In this document: positions 53,925 through 63,254 of the stretch, in pieces
Position numbering within the stretch: position 1 is the first letter of the stretch
How the letters are laid out: the number at the start of each line of letters is the position of its first letter
Source of the DNA: Flavobacteriales bacterium
Lineage (GTDB): Bacteria; Bacteroidota; Bacteroidia; Flavobacteriales_F; PHOS-HE28
Assembly: GCA_016705545.1 (NCBI GenBank)
Contig: JADIYA010000006.1
Span: forward strand, 398,660 to 462,659
Reading direction: 5' to 3'
Length of the DNA stretch: 64,000 bases
Program-made: the position numbers and the translations under genes
Notes under the pieces: generated by a model
Database searches by the model: none
Seen by the model: only the letters and a program-made list of their open reading frames with translations
Told to the model about the DNA's origin: nothing

Positions 53925-54982
53925 AGAAGGTCCGCACACGCGCCGAGAAAGCAGGACTTCCGCCGGGGTCGCTCGTTCACGTCGGCCACGATGACCTGGC
54001 CCGATCGATGACCGTGGACCTCTTCGCATACAGCGCGCTGGAAGTGGTTGAGCGCCGGCTCAAGAGCATCGATGAATTCACTGAGATCGAGCAAGGTCGC
54101 ACCGGCTGGCTGAACATCGACGGTCTCAACAGCGAGCGCATGCTCGCGCACATCGGCGAGCGGTTCAACCTGCATCCCCTGCTCTTGGAGGACATCCTGA
54201 ACACGGACCACCGGCCGAAAGTGGAGGAGTTCAACGATTGCCTCTTCGTGGTGAGCCGCATGCTCGGCCTTGACGACGAGACCGGCGGCATCCAGCAGGA
54301 GCAGATCTGCTTCGTGCTGCGCAAAGGGCTCGTGATCTCCTTCCAGGAAACGCCCGGCGATGTGCTCGATCCCATCCGCGAGCGCCTGCGCAAGGACCTG
54401 GGCCGCGTGCGCCGCTGCGGTAGCGACTACCTCCTGTATGCCCTGCTCGACGTGATCGTGGACGAGTATTTCGCCATCGTGGAGCGCCTGGGCCAGCGCA
54501 TCGAGCAGCTCGAGCGCAAGGTGATCGCACGGCCCGGGAACGAGGACCTGCACACCATCCAAGAGCTGCGCGGGCTGCTCATCACCGTGAACCGCTATGT
54601 GACGCCCATGCGCGAATTGGCGGGGCGCCTCAACACGATCCAAAGCGAGCTCATCGAGAAGAGCACCCGGCGCTACATCAACGACCTGCAGGACCACACC
54701 GTGTACATTGCCGAGACCATCGGCACGTTCCGCGAGATGCTGCTGAGCGTCGAGAACACCTACCACGCCGGGCAGAACCTGCGCATGACCCAGGTGATGA
54801 AGCTGCTCACCATCATCAGCACCATCTTCATCCCCCTCACCTTCATCGTGGGCATCTATGGGATGAACTTCGACCATATGCCCGAACTGCGCTGGCACTA
54901 CGGCTACTTCGGCGTGATGGCGATCATGGCGGTCATCGCGCTGCTGATGCTTGCGTGGTTCAGGAAGAAGAGGTGGCTGTGA
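53921..54982 (+). CDS. corA: Magnesium/cobalt transporter
   Basis: A 353-residue CorA channel. A large cytoplasmic N-terminal domain (WLNIDGLNSERMLAHIGERF, HPLLLEDILNTDHRPKVEEF) leads to long helices and two C-terminal transmembrane segments. The selectivity loop GMN is present (IVGIYGMNFDHMPEL). It mediates Mg2+ uptake. Start at ATG 53921 overlaps the mscS stop. The longer frame extending to 53654 is not coding. Confidence 0.95.
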   Translation: MKKVRTRAEKAGLPPGSLVHVGHDDLARSMTVDLFAYSALEVVERRLKSIDEFTEIEQGRTGWLNIDGLNSERMLAHIGERFNLHPLLLEDILNTDHRPKVEEFNDCLFVVSRMLGLDDETGGIQQEQICFVLRKGLVISFQETPGDVLDPIRERLRKDLGRVRRCGSDYLLYALLDVIVDEYFAIVERLGQRIEQLERKVIARPGNEDLHTIQELRGLLITVNRYVTPMRELAGRLNTIQSELIEKSTRRYINDLQDHTVYIAETIGTFREMLLSVENTYHAGQNLRMTQVMKLLTIISTIFIPLTFIVGIYGMNFDHMPELRWHYGYFGVMAIMAVIALLMLAWFRKKRWL

Positions 54983-54990
54983 ACGGCATT

Positions 54991-55021
54991 CATTGGGCGA
55001 TTGCGACCTACATTGGGCGAT
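54991..55021. repeat. Direct repeat CATTGGGCGAT upstream of the response regulator
   Basis: Two copies of an 11-bp sequence, 54991-55001 and 55011-55021, separated by 9 bp (20-bp period, close to two helical turns). They lie 63-93 bp before ATG 55084. The spacing fits a regulator binding site; this is inference. Confidence 0.5.
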
Positions 55022-55029
55022 GACCCCAT

Positions 55030-55047
55030 ATCATGGTTTACCAGTAT
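55030..55047. promoter_or_regulatory. Degenerate palindrome ATCATGGTTTACCAGTAT
   Basis: An 18-bp sequence that matches 14 consecutive bases of the perfect palindrome at 63328-63345. It precedes the response regulator gene by 36 bp. Confidence 0.5.
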
Positions 55048-55083
55048 TGTAGCACCATGCTGCCCCGGGCATTTTTGCCGACG

Positions 55084-55734
55084 ATGGTGACGCAACGACT
55101 CTCCCTGATCCTGGTTGATGATCAGAGCATGTTCCTCGATGGCATCGAGAGCCTGCTGGAACGCATGCCTGATGTGCAGGTCATCGCGAAGGCGCACAAC
55201 GGGCGCGATGCCCTTGGCCTGGTGAAGGAGCACAAGCCCGACCTCGTGCTCATGGACATCAACATGCCCGGCATGGACGGCATCGAGGCCAGCAAACACA
55301 TGCGCATTGCCAGCCCCGATACCAAGGTGATCGTGCTGAGCATGTACGGCCACCGGGAATTCGTGCTGGAACTGCTGGATAGCGGCGTGGGCGGCTACCT
55401 GTTGAAGACCACCGGCAAGGACGAACTCATGGCCGCCATTCGAGCTGTGGCGGATGGCAAACAGTACATCGCCCAGGAATTGAGGGACCTTGCCGCCAAA
55501 GCCGACCGCCATACCGACCGCGAGGGCGAGGACAAGTACGGCCCGCTCACCAAGCGCGAGGTGCAAATAGTGAAGCTCATCCTCAAGGAGCACACCACCC
55601 AGGAGATCGCCGAGAACCTATTCCTCAGCATCCCTACAGTAGAGACCCACCGACGGAACATTTTCCATAAGCTAGACTGCCGCAACATCGCTGGCTTGGT
55701 GAAGTACGCCATGGAGCGGGGTTGGGGGCATTGA
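55084..55734 (+). CDS. NarL/LuxR-family response regulator
   Basis: A 216-residue two-domain regulator. The receiver has the acidic pair D12/D13, phosphoacceptor D58 (LVLMDINMPG), and the conserved Lys in YLLKTTG. The C-terminal LuxR-type HTH has LTKREVQIVKLILKEHTTQE and IPTVETHRRNIFHKL. No further frame lies between it and the kinases. ATG 55084 is chosen; the frame extends to 55033 but that would cover the palindrome. It is the only response regulator next to three kinases and most likely takes phosphate from them. Confidence 0.93.
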   Translation: MVTQRLSLILVDDQSMFLDGIESLLERMPDVQVIAKAHNGRDALGLVKEHKPDLVLMDINMPGMDGIEASKHMRIASPDTKVIVLSMYGHREFVLELLDSGVGGYLLKTTGKDELMAAIRAVADGKQYIAQELRDLAAKADRHTDREGEDKYGPLTKREVQIVKLILKEHTTQEIAENLFLSIPTVETHRRNIFHKLDCRNIAGLVKYAMERGWGH

Positions 55735-57063
55735 GCATATGCCATCCATACACGCGCTTGCCAAAGCGCCTCACTCCGTAGTGCAACGGACAATTCCTTC
55801 GGCATTGCCGATCCTCAGAGCGAGTGTGGTCCGCGTTGAACAGCTTCTCACCGTTTTGCTGTTGTGGGCGACGACCGCCTTGGCGCCTGCACCGGCCATG
55901 GCCAGTGATGTTCGCCAAGCCTTCGCACGCGCCCAGAAGATCTTGGATGGGTCAACTGCCGGAAAGTTGCCGACGTTCCTCGACAGCCTGAAGGCTGCCT
56001 CTTCATCCAGTGAGGAGGCGCGTATGCTGCACAGCCTGCTCTGGCCCGCCTGGTTACGGCAGGAGGGGCGTGCGAAGGAAGCGCAGATGGCCCTGGACAG
56101 TTTGCGCCCCGATGACTTTGGATCCGACCCCTTCCTCGCCTTTCACTGGCACTTCGGCCGTTCCGAAGTCCTCCGTGATCGCGAGTTCTTCGATGAGGCC
56201 AGAGCAGCGACAGCCAAGGCGCTCGTCATCGCCGAGGCGAACGGCATGGAGCGGGAACGTGTGGCGGCGGCCATTCTCACTGCACAGGTCGACCTGCGTG
56301 ATGCGCAGTATGGAAGGGCCTTGAGCGAGTTCCACAAAGGATTCGTTCGGGCCAATGAACTTTCCGATGCGCGCAACGCTTGCCGGGCGCTGGTAGGCAT
56401 AGGCACCGTCCACTTCTATCAAGCGAATTCGAAGGAGGCCATGACCTACTTCCAGCGTGCGCTGGACCTGGCGCGGGCCGCCGGTGAACGACGGGTGGCC
56501 ATGAACACGATCTACAACCTCGCTGCGGCGACAGCTTCCGTCGAGGGCGAGCAGGTCGCGATCGCGATCTACCGCACCCTGCTGGACACCGCGAGCTCGA
56601 TGGACAACGAGTTCAGAGCAGATGTGCTGATCAACATGGCGGACTCCTACCGTCAACTGGATGATCCCGGACCGCCCTTGACCTGATCGATCAAGCCATA
56701 GCCCTCTATCCGGAGACAGGGAACTGCACCAGCCGGGCCAAGGCCCATCAGTTCAGGGCGACCGCATGCTGGAACCTCGGCCGCAAGGAGGAAGCCCTCG
56801 AAGAGATCAAGGTCGCACTGAGCTTCACCCGGTCGCCGGACCTGCGCGCCCGTCTCATCCTCAAACACGCCAAGTACCTGAAAGAACTCGGACAGTTCGA
56901 GCAAGCGTACGAGCGCATGAACGCTTACAGGCTCTGTCACGACACACTACTGAAGGAGAAATACAACGAAGGCATCGCCCTTGCCAAGGTCCGCTTCGAG
57001 ACCACGGAAAAGGAGCACCGGCTCCTGGAGCAGGAGCAAGCCTTGCTGCTCGCCACGGAAACG

Positions 57064-57152
57064 CAGCGAAGGAGAGCCATTCAGCGCAACGCATTCATCG
57101 GCCTTGCGGCGGTACTGCTGCTCGTGGCCCTCCTGCTCTACCGCAGCATGCG
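57064..57152 (+). repeat. Identity block 1 shared with kinase 2
   Basis: 89 nt over the transmembrane helix, identical to 59211-59299, with flanks that diverge at once. Includes synonymous positions, so it reflects recent copying rather than protein constraint. Confidence 0.9.
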
Positions 57153-57231
57153 CAACCGCCAGCGCCTCGCGCAGAAAGAGAAGGAGCTCCACAGCAAACA
57201 GGTGGATCAACTCCTCGCCCAGCAGGAACTC

Positions 57232-57456
57232 AAAAGCATCAACGCCATGCTCGAAGGCCAGGAGAACGAACGCGACCGCATGGGCAAGGACCTGCACGAC
57301 CGCCTCGGCAGCATGCTCGGCGGCATCAAGGCCAATATGAGCGCCTTGGAGGACAGAGTTGAAGCGATGCGCGAGGATCAGCAATACCAGAAGGTGAACC
57401 GCCTGCTGGACCAGGCCGTGGGCGAACTGCGCCAGATCAGCCACGACATGGCCGCC
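57232..57456 (+). repeat. Identity block 2 shared with kinase 2
   Basis: 225 nt over the HisKA_3 phosphoacceptor region, identical to 59379-59603 base for base. About 80 nt between blocks 1 and 2 differ at many sites. Confidence 0.9.
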
Positions 57457-59210
57457 GCCACCCTGAGCAGATTCGGATTGGAAAAGGCCCTGAAGGACTT
57501 GCGTGATACGCTGCACATCAGCGGCCGCATGCACGTCGAATTGAAAGCGTTCGGCCTGGACCAACGCCTTGAGCGCAGCGTGGAGACGCGATCCATCGCA
57601 TCGTGCAAGAACTGGTGAGCAACGTGCTGAAGCATGCCAAGGCCAGCGAACTCACCTCGGCGTAACGCGCGCGCCGGGCCGCTTGAGCGTGGTGGTGAGC
57701 GACAACGGCGTGGGCTTCCAAACCACCGAGGCGGGCGACGGCATGGGCCTGAGCAATGTCCGCAGCCGCGCCGCGAGCCTGGGTGCCACCGTGCAAGTGG
57801 ACAGCTCGCCGGGCACAGGCACCACAGTGTGCGTGGAGTGCCCGGTGGTGGAGTGACCGGCCGCTTGAGCCAAAGTTCCGCACCAGCAAACCATGCCGCT
57901 CCATCTTTCCAATCGCAGAAGGAACGCAACGAAAAACTGTCCAAGCATTCCAACTTTGACTATCGCGATGATGTCGCTTCGACACGAACTCCTGATCCGT
58001 CCGTTACTGATCGTGAGCATGGCCATCGTGACGGCATTCGCCAGCGCTCAACAATGGCCCGCGTATGAGAAGTACCGCATGGTCGCACAGCAGAATGCGG
58101 CTCAGGAGCTTCGCGCAATGGGGCAGTCCTGGTCGGCTTCGCAGGACAAGCGCGAGAACCATCTCGGCTGCTTGCCCTGGCCACGGCCGCGCTGCGCGAT
58201 GACGACTTCCGGGCCGCACTGGAACTGCTCGACAGTACCCGCGCCCATGTCCCCGTTGAGGAGGTCGCCATCCATTCTACGGCTCGTCGCCTGATGTCGA
58301 ATGCATTCAACCTGCTGGGCGATCCTGAGCGTGCGCTGCACGAGGCCGAGGCCGGATTGAACGCGCTGCCGGATACGGGTTTCATGCGTGAGCGGATCGG
58401 CCTCCGGAATGTGAAGGCCGAGGCCTTGCTCTATATGGGCGACCGGTTCAGCGAGGCATTCACCCTCTTCGCGCAGAACGCCCGGATGGCTGATTCGGCG
58501 AAATTCAGGACCGGCCAATGCGGCTCCGAGAACGGCATGGGGCTGATCCGCTTGAACCAAGGCCGCTACACGGAGGCCTGGGAGCACTTCAACGAATCGC
58601 TCAGGCTGGCACGCGCCAGCGGCTCCGAGATGTTGATGCAGAATGCCGTGGCCAACCTGAGCACAACGGCCACCATGGATGGCCGGTACGATCTCGCACA
58701 GCGCCTCTGTGACAGCTTGCTGACGGAACTGCGCGACCGCAGCCCGGAATTCAGGGCAATGCTCCACAATGAAAAGGCTTTCATCCACCGCAAGTTGAAC
58801 GAGCATGAACTCGCGCTGGCCCAATTCCAGAAAGCACTGTCGCTGTGCGATGGCCTTGGAGAGACCATGCTCTGCGCCAAAGTGCTGCAACACCTTTCCA
58901 CGGAATACTGGGCGCTTGGCCGAAAGGATGAGGCATTCCAACAAATGGCCGAAGCGTTGAAGACGGCCAGGCGCAAGAAATGGGGCACCTGGAAGCAGAG
59001 ATCCTGATCGAATTGCACGATTGGTACAACGAACTGGGGCGGACCGCCGATGCACTGAAGCATTTGCAGGCCCATGTAACGCTAGCCGACTCGCTGAACA
59101 AGGCGCGCTATGACGACCAGCTCGCCCGTAGCGAGGCCCTGTACGAATCAGAGAAGAAGGAACGGCGCATAGCCGAGCAGGAGCAAACCTTGCTGCTCGC
59201 CGAGGAAGCC

Positions 59211-59299
59211 CAGCGAAGGAGAGCCATTCAGCGCAACGCATTCATCGGCCTTGCGGCGGTACTGCTGCTCGTGGCCCTCCTGCTCTACCGCAGCATGCG
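59211..59299 (+). repeat. Identity block 1, kinase 2 copy
   Basis: Identical to 57064-57152 over 89 nt. Confidence 0.9.
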
Positions 59300-59378
59300 A
59301 GCCCGGCATCATCTAGCTCAGAAAGAGCGCGAACTGCACAGCCAGCAAGTGGACCAGCTCCTCGCACAGCAGGAGCTA

Positions 59379-59603
59379 AAAAGCATCAACGCCATGCTCG
59401 AAGGCCAGGAGAACGAACGCGACCGCATGGGCAAGGACCTGCACGACCGCCTCGGCAGCATGCTCGGCGGCATCAAGGCCAATATGAGCGCCTTGGAGGA
59501 CAGAGTTGAAGCGATGCGCGAGGATCAGCAATACCAGAAGGTGAACCGCCTGCTGGACCAGGCCGTGGGCGAACTGCGCCAGATCAGCCACGACATGGCC
59601 GCC
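59379..59603 (+). repeat. Identity block 2, kinase 2 copy
   Basis: Identical to 57232-57456 over 225 nt. Confidence 0.9.
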
Positions 59604-60051
59604 TCCACCCTGAGCAGATTCGGGTTGGAAAAGGCCCTGAAGGACCTACGCGACACACTGCATATCACCGGACGCATGCAGGTCGAACTGAAAGCGTTCG
59701 GGCTGGATGAACGTCTCGAACGCAGCGTGGAGATCGCGATCTATCGCATCATCCAAGAATTGGTGAGCAATGTGCTCAAGCATGCCAAGGCCAACGAGAT
59801 CATCATCGACGTAACGCGCACGCCCGGCCGACTGAGCGTGGTAGTAAGTGACAATGGCGTGGGCTTCGATACCACCAAGCAGACCGATGGCATGGGGTTG
59901 AGCAACGTGCGCTCGCGCGCCGCATCGTTGGGCGCCACTGTTCAGGTGGACAGCACGCCGGGCAAAGGCACCACCGTGAGCGTGGAGTGCCCGGTGGTAG
60001 AGTAGCGCAAGCGCCCACCATGTACATTGTTGACCTTGTACTGCCCCAGCG

Positions 60052-62043
60052 ATGATCGCACGCACAGTCTTGCTCTTGTCGCTGGTCCTCGCCCATGCGA
60101 ACCTCCATGCGCAGAAAACGGATTCGCTATGGAGCGCATGGAACGACCCTTCGAACCACGATACCCTTCGCCTCGATGCGCTGAACAGATTGATCCGTGC
60201 CGTACGCACCGACGCGGACAGCGCCTATTCATTTGCACTCCAACAAGAGCACTTCGCGCAGAAACTCAACCTGCACGATTGGCGCATCCGCGCGCTGGAA
60301 CACCAGGCGAACAGCTTGCTCAAGAAAGGAGATGTTCCAGCCGCGATCGCGAAATACGACGCGATCCTGGCCGATCAGCAATGCCGGAACGACAGCGCCG
60401 GTGTCGCCGGTACGCTCCGTTCAAAGGCCAGCACGCTCTACAAAGCCGGTGATTTCAACCGTGCATCAGAACTATATCATCAGGCGCTGCGAATCCGGGA
60501 TGCCCTCGGCGATACGCTTGGTGCCGCGCGGATCATGACCAGCCTCGGCATCCTGAGCATGGACCATGGCGATCCCGAAAAAGCCTTGGCCTACTACACC
60601 AAGAGCCTGGCCATGCACATCGCCGCTGGCGACAGTGTGAACACCGGCGTCCTACTGAACACGATCTGCACGCCCTTGCGCTCACTGGACCTATGCGAAG
60701 AAGCGCTTGCGAACAACCGACGCGCACTCAAGATCCATGAGCGCGCAGGCAGGCCCATCGGTGTCGCTGCGTCGCTCAACCACATGGCCGCCGCGTACAA
60801 CCGGATGGGCCAACCGGAGAAAGCCTTGGACCACGCGCGTCGGAGCATGCGCATCCGGATCGATATCGCGGATACCGTCGGTGTCGCCTACGCCCAGCTA
60901 CAGGTCGCCAAAGCGCTCATTCAATTGGATCGACCAGCTGCCGCTGCCAACGCCGCCAGCGATGCACTGCGCATCGGCACCAACCTGGTGCAGATGCCCA
61001 TCCGCGCGGAGGCCGCAGAGCTCTTGCACAAGGCCTACCGCGTGATGGGCGACTGGCGCAGGGCGCTTGAGATGCACGAACTGCGTCTGCAGCTGGATGA
61101 CAGCCTCTCCGGTGCCAAGACCAAACGCGCCTTGATCAGCCGTGACCTGCAATACAAGTACGACAAAGAAGCATTCGCCGACAGTCTGGAGCGCGTGCGC
61201 CAAGCCGAAGACCTGCGCTGCTCCTACGACGGGCAATTGCAAGTGGAGAAGGAACGCCGAACACGAGCCATCATGGTCGGCGGTACCGTGGCCTTGGCAT
61301 TGGGCATCATCGCCTTCCTGCTTGTGCATCGCCTGCGCCAAGCCAAACGCTTGCGCGAACAGGAGGCCATCCTCCACGACCAGCAAGTGGACCAGCTCCT
61401 CGCCCAGCAGGAACTGAAGAGCATCAACGCCATGCTCGAGGGACAGGAGAAGGAACGCGACCGCATGGGCAAGGACCTGCACGACCGGCTGGGCGGCATG
61501 CTCGGCGGCATCAAAGCCAACATGAGCGCCTTGGAGGACCGCGTGGAACAGGTGCGCGATGACCATCAGTACAAGAAGGTGAACCACCTGCTCGACCAGG
61601 CCGTGAGCGAATTGCGCCAGATCAGCCACGACATGGCCGCCGCCACCCTGAGCAGATTCGGGTTGGAAAAAGCCCTGAAGGACTTGCGCGATACGCTGCA
61701 TATCACCGGACGCATGCAGGTCGAACTGAAAGCGTTCGGTCTGGACCAACGGCTGGAGCGCAGCGTGGAGATCGCGCTCTACCGCATCGTGCAGGAGCTC
61801 GTGAGCAATGTGCTAAAGCATGCGAAAGCCAGTGAGCTGATCATCGGCGTAACGCGCACGCCCGGCCGACTGAGCGTGGTGGTGAGCGACAACGGTGCGG
61901 GATTCGATGCCACGCAGCGGACCGATGGCATGGGCCTGGGCAATGTGCGCAGCCGGGCCGCTGCGATTGGCGCCACCGTACAGGTGGATAGCACGCCCGG
62001 CAAAGGCACCACGGTGAGCGTGGAGTGCCCGGTGGTGGAGTAA
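60052..62043 (+). CDS. TPR sensor histidine kinase 3 (intact)
   Basis: A 663-residue kinase. Signal peptide MIARTVLLLSLVLAHANLHA, six or so TPR repeats (about 50-380; YHQALRIRDALGDTLGAARI, YYTKSLAMHIAAGDSVNTGV), a transmembrane helix (about 405-425; GGTVALALGIIAFLLVH), coiled coil, HisKA_3 with His477 in DLHDRLGGMLGG, and HATPase_c (NVLKHAKASE, DNGAGFDATQRTDGMGL). TPRs probably lie in the periplasm and sense a protein or peptide ligand. It is the only intact copy of the three. Its core is similar to, but not identical with, the shared blocks of copies 1 and 2. Confidence 0.92.
   Translation: MIARTVLLLSLVLAHANLHAQKTDSLWSAWNDPSNHDTLRLDALNRLIRAVRTDADSAYSFALQQEHFAQKLNLHDWRIRALEHQANSLLKKGDVPAAIAKYDAILADQQCRNDSAGVAGTLRSKASTLYKAGDFNRASELYHQALRIRDALGDTLGAARIMTSLGILSMDHGDPEKALAYYTKSLAMHIAAGDSVNTGVLLNTICTPLRSLDLCEEALANNRRALKIHERAGRPIGVAASLNHMAAAYNRMGQPEKALDHARRSMRIRIDIADTVGVAYAQLQVAKALIQLDRPAAAANAASDALRIGTNLVQMPIRAEAAELLHKAYRVMGDWRRALEMHELRLQLDDSLSGAKTKRALISRDLQYKYDKEAFADSLERVRQAEDLRCSYDGQLQVEKERRTRAIMVGGTVALALGIIAFLLVHRLRQAKRLREQEAILHDQQVDQLLAQQELKSINAMLEGQEKERDRMGKDLHDRLGGMLGGIKANMSALEDRVEQVRDDHQYKKVNHLLDQAVSELRQISHDMAAATLSRFGLEKALKDLRDTLHITGRMQVELKAFGLDQRLERSVEIALYRIVQELVSNVLKHAKASELIIGVTRTPGRLSVVVSDNGAGFDATQRTDGMGLGNVRSRAAAIGATVQVDSTPGKGTTVSVECPVVE
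62007..62040 (+). repeat. 34-bp direct repeat, left copy (end of kinase 3)
   Basis: The final 34 bases of the kinase 3 coding sequence before TAA. A second copy with one mismatch lies at 63255-63288, on the far side of the ATPase gene. Flanking bases on both sides do not match. Confidence 0.9.
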
Positions 62044-62058
62044 GGCACTCATTATACT

Positions 62059-62089
62059 TGAAATTCAGGACTTCAGGTCCTATATTTCA
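62059..62089. promoter_or_regulatory. Interrupted palindrome at the ATPase promoter
   Basis: TGAAAT (62059-62064), AGGAC (62067-62071), 5-nt centre, GTCCT (62077-62081), ATTTCA (62084-62089): 11 paired bases in two arms. It overlaps the candidate -7 element and ends 3 nt before ATG 62093. The sequence is more AT-rich than its surroundings and fits a repressor operator. Confidence 0.6.
62081..62088 (+). promoter_or_regulatory. -7 promoter element of the DUF4143 ATPase
   Basis: TATATTTC, 4 nt before ATG 62093; it fits TAnnTTTG except for the last base and lies inside the palindrome. Confidence 0.4.
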
Positions 62090-62092
62090 ACC

Positions 62093-63178
62093 ATGATTGA
62101 TCGACCGGTCTATCTCAATCGGCTCGACAAGGCCTTGACCCGCAACCCCATAGCCATGCTTGTGGGGCCACGGCAGGTGGGCAAAAGCACCTTGGCCGAG
62201 TTGTATTCATCTGGTCGCGAAGCCACTCGCTTCGATCTGGAGCACCCCACTTCGCGTCAATTGCTGGAACAACCGCTCACCGCTCTGGAACCCTTGAGCG
62301 GTCTGGTGATCATTGATGAGGCCCAACGCGCGCCCCAGCTCTTTCCCGTGCTTCGCGTGCTGGCCGACCGAAAGGACACCCCAGCGCGCTTCCTGCTCCT
62401 TGGCAGCGCTTCGCCCGCGCTCTCCCGTCAATCCAATGAGAGCCTTGCCGGGCGTGTGGAGGTGATCGAAGTGCATGGATTCAGCACTGCTGAAGTTGGC
62501 GATCCTCCGGAGCACCTCTGGCTCCGCGGCGGATTCCCACGCTCCTACCTCGCCGCCAATGAGGAGGACAGCATGAATTGGCGCGAGCAGTTCATCCGGA
62601 GTTTTCTCGAGCGCGATCTGGGGCAGCTCGGCTTCGGCTATGGCGCGCCAGCCATGGGCCGGTTCTGGGCCATGCTCGCCCATTATCACGGTCAGATCTG
62701 GAACGCCTCGGAGATCGCTGCGGCCATGGGTGTTTCACCGAAGACCGTGAACCGCTACCTCGATGCACTGGAGCAGACCTACATGGTGCGCCGCCTCATG
62801 CCATGGTACGAGAACCTGGGCAAGAGGCTGGTGAAAAGCCCCAAGATCTACCTGCGCGATACGGGGATCCTGCACGCCTACCACCACCTTCGATCCACGC
62901 ATGACCTGATCCATCATCCGAAGTTGGGTGCCTCTTGGGAAGGCTTCGTCGTCGAACAGCTGCTCACGCTCCTCCCGTCCGTCACACCCTATTTCTATCA
63001 TGTGCACAGCGGCTCGGAACTCGACCTCTTCTACCAGCACAAGGGCAAACGGATCGGCGTGGAGATCAAACGTGAGGATGCGCCACGCTTGACTCGCGGC
63101 ATGCATGTGGCCCTCGCCGACCTGCGGCTCGATGAACTCTGGGTGATACGCCCGGCGCCCGGCGCTATCCCTCAATGA
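62093..63178 (+). CDS. AAA ATPase with DUF4143 nuclease-like domain
   Basis: A 361-residue protein. The N-terminal AAA_14 domain has Walker A GPRQVGKSTLAE (residues 26-37) and Walker B LSGLVIIDEAQRAPQLFPVL. A winged-helix-like middle (WNASEIAAAMGVSPKTVNRY) and a C-terminal DUF4143 domain follow, with a PD-(D/E)xK-like set SGSELDLFYQHKGKRIGVEI then KRE. The family is widespread, patchy and often near mobile or defence genes; its function is not settled. It has its own promoter and palindrome and sits between the kinase array and a copy of the kinase tail. Confidence 0.9.
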   Translation: MIDRPVYLNRLDKALTRNPIAMLVGPRQVGKSTLAELYSSGREATRFDLEHPTSRQLLEQPLTALEPLSGLVIIDEAQRAPQLFPVLRVLADRKDTPARFLLLGSASPALSRQSNESLAGRVEVIEVHGFSTAEVGDPPEHLWLRGGFPRSYLAANEEDSMNWREQFIRSFLERDLGQLGFGYGAPAMGRFWAMLAHYHGQIWNASEIAAAMGVSPKTVNRYLDALEQTYMVRRLMPWYENLGKRLVKSPKIYLRDTGILHAYHHLRSTHDLIHHPKLGASWEGFVVEQLLTLLPSVTPYFYHVHSGSELDLFYQHKGKRIGVEIKREDAPRLTRGMHVALADLRLDELWVIRPAPGAIPQ

Positions 63179-63254
63179 CCGCACTACCGCGCTGCCCTTC
63201 ACCGAACTCGGAAGTTTGGCGTATCGTAGCGCACGGACGCGGGCCTGCGGTGCG

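Larger units (their letters stand above)
55739..57856 (+). pseudogene. TPR sensor histidine kinase 1, with three frameshifts
   Basis: A putative signal segment (LLTVLLLWATTALAPAP) and TPR-type helices (to about 56900) precede a transmembrane helix (IGLAAVLLLVALLLY), a coiled coil, and a HisKA_3 domain with phospho-accepting His in GKDLHDRLGSMLGGIK (CAC at 57295-57297). The HATPase_c domain has DNGVGF and GMGLSNVRSRAASLG. Compared with paralogues 2 and 3, or by frame continuity, single bases are missing near 56674, at 57586-57587 and near 57651-57658. With these restored, it is a normal sensor kinase. Assembly error is likely, decay possible. Confidence 0.85.
57968..60005 (+). pseudogene. TPR sensor histidine kinase 2, with two frameshifts
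   Basis: Starts at ATG 57968/57971 with a signal peptide (LIRPLLIVSMAIVTAFASAQ). TPR repeats cover about 58160-58990 (RYTEAWEHFNESLRLARASG, NEHELALAQFQKALSLCDGL). Then come the same transmembrane helix, coiled coil and HisKA_3/HATPase_c as in kinase 1 (His codon 59442-59444; DNGVGF; GMGLSNVRS). The frame changes near 58150-58170 and at the G-run 58982-58985, where one G appears missing. The catalytic half (58980-60005) is intact. The TPR half is not similar in detail to kinases 1 and 3. Confidence 0.87.
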
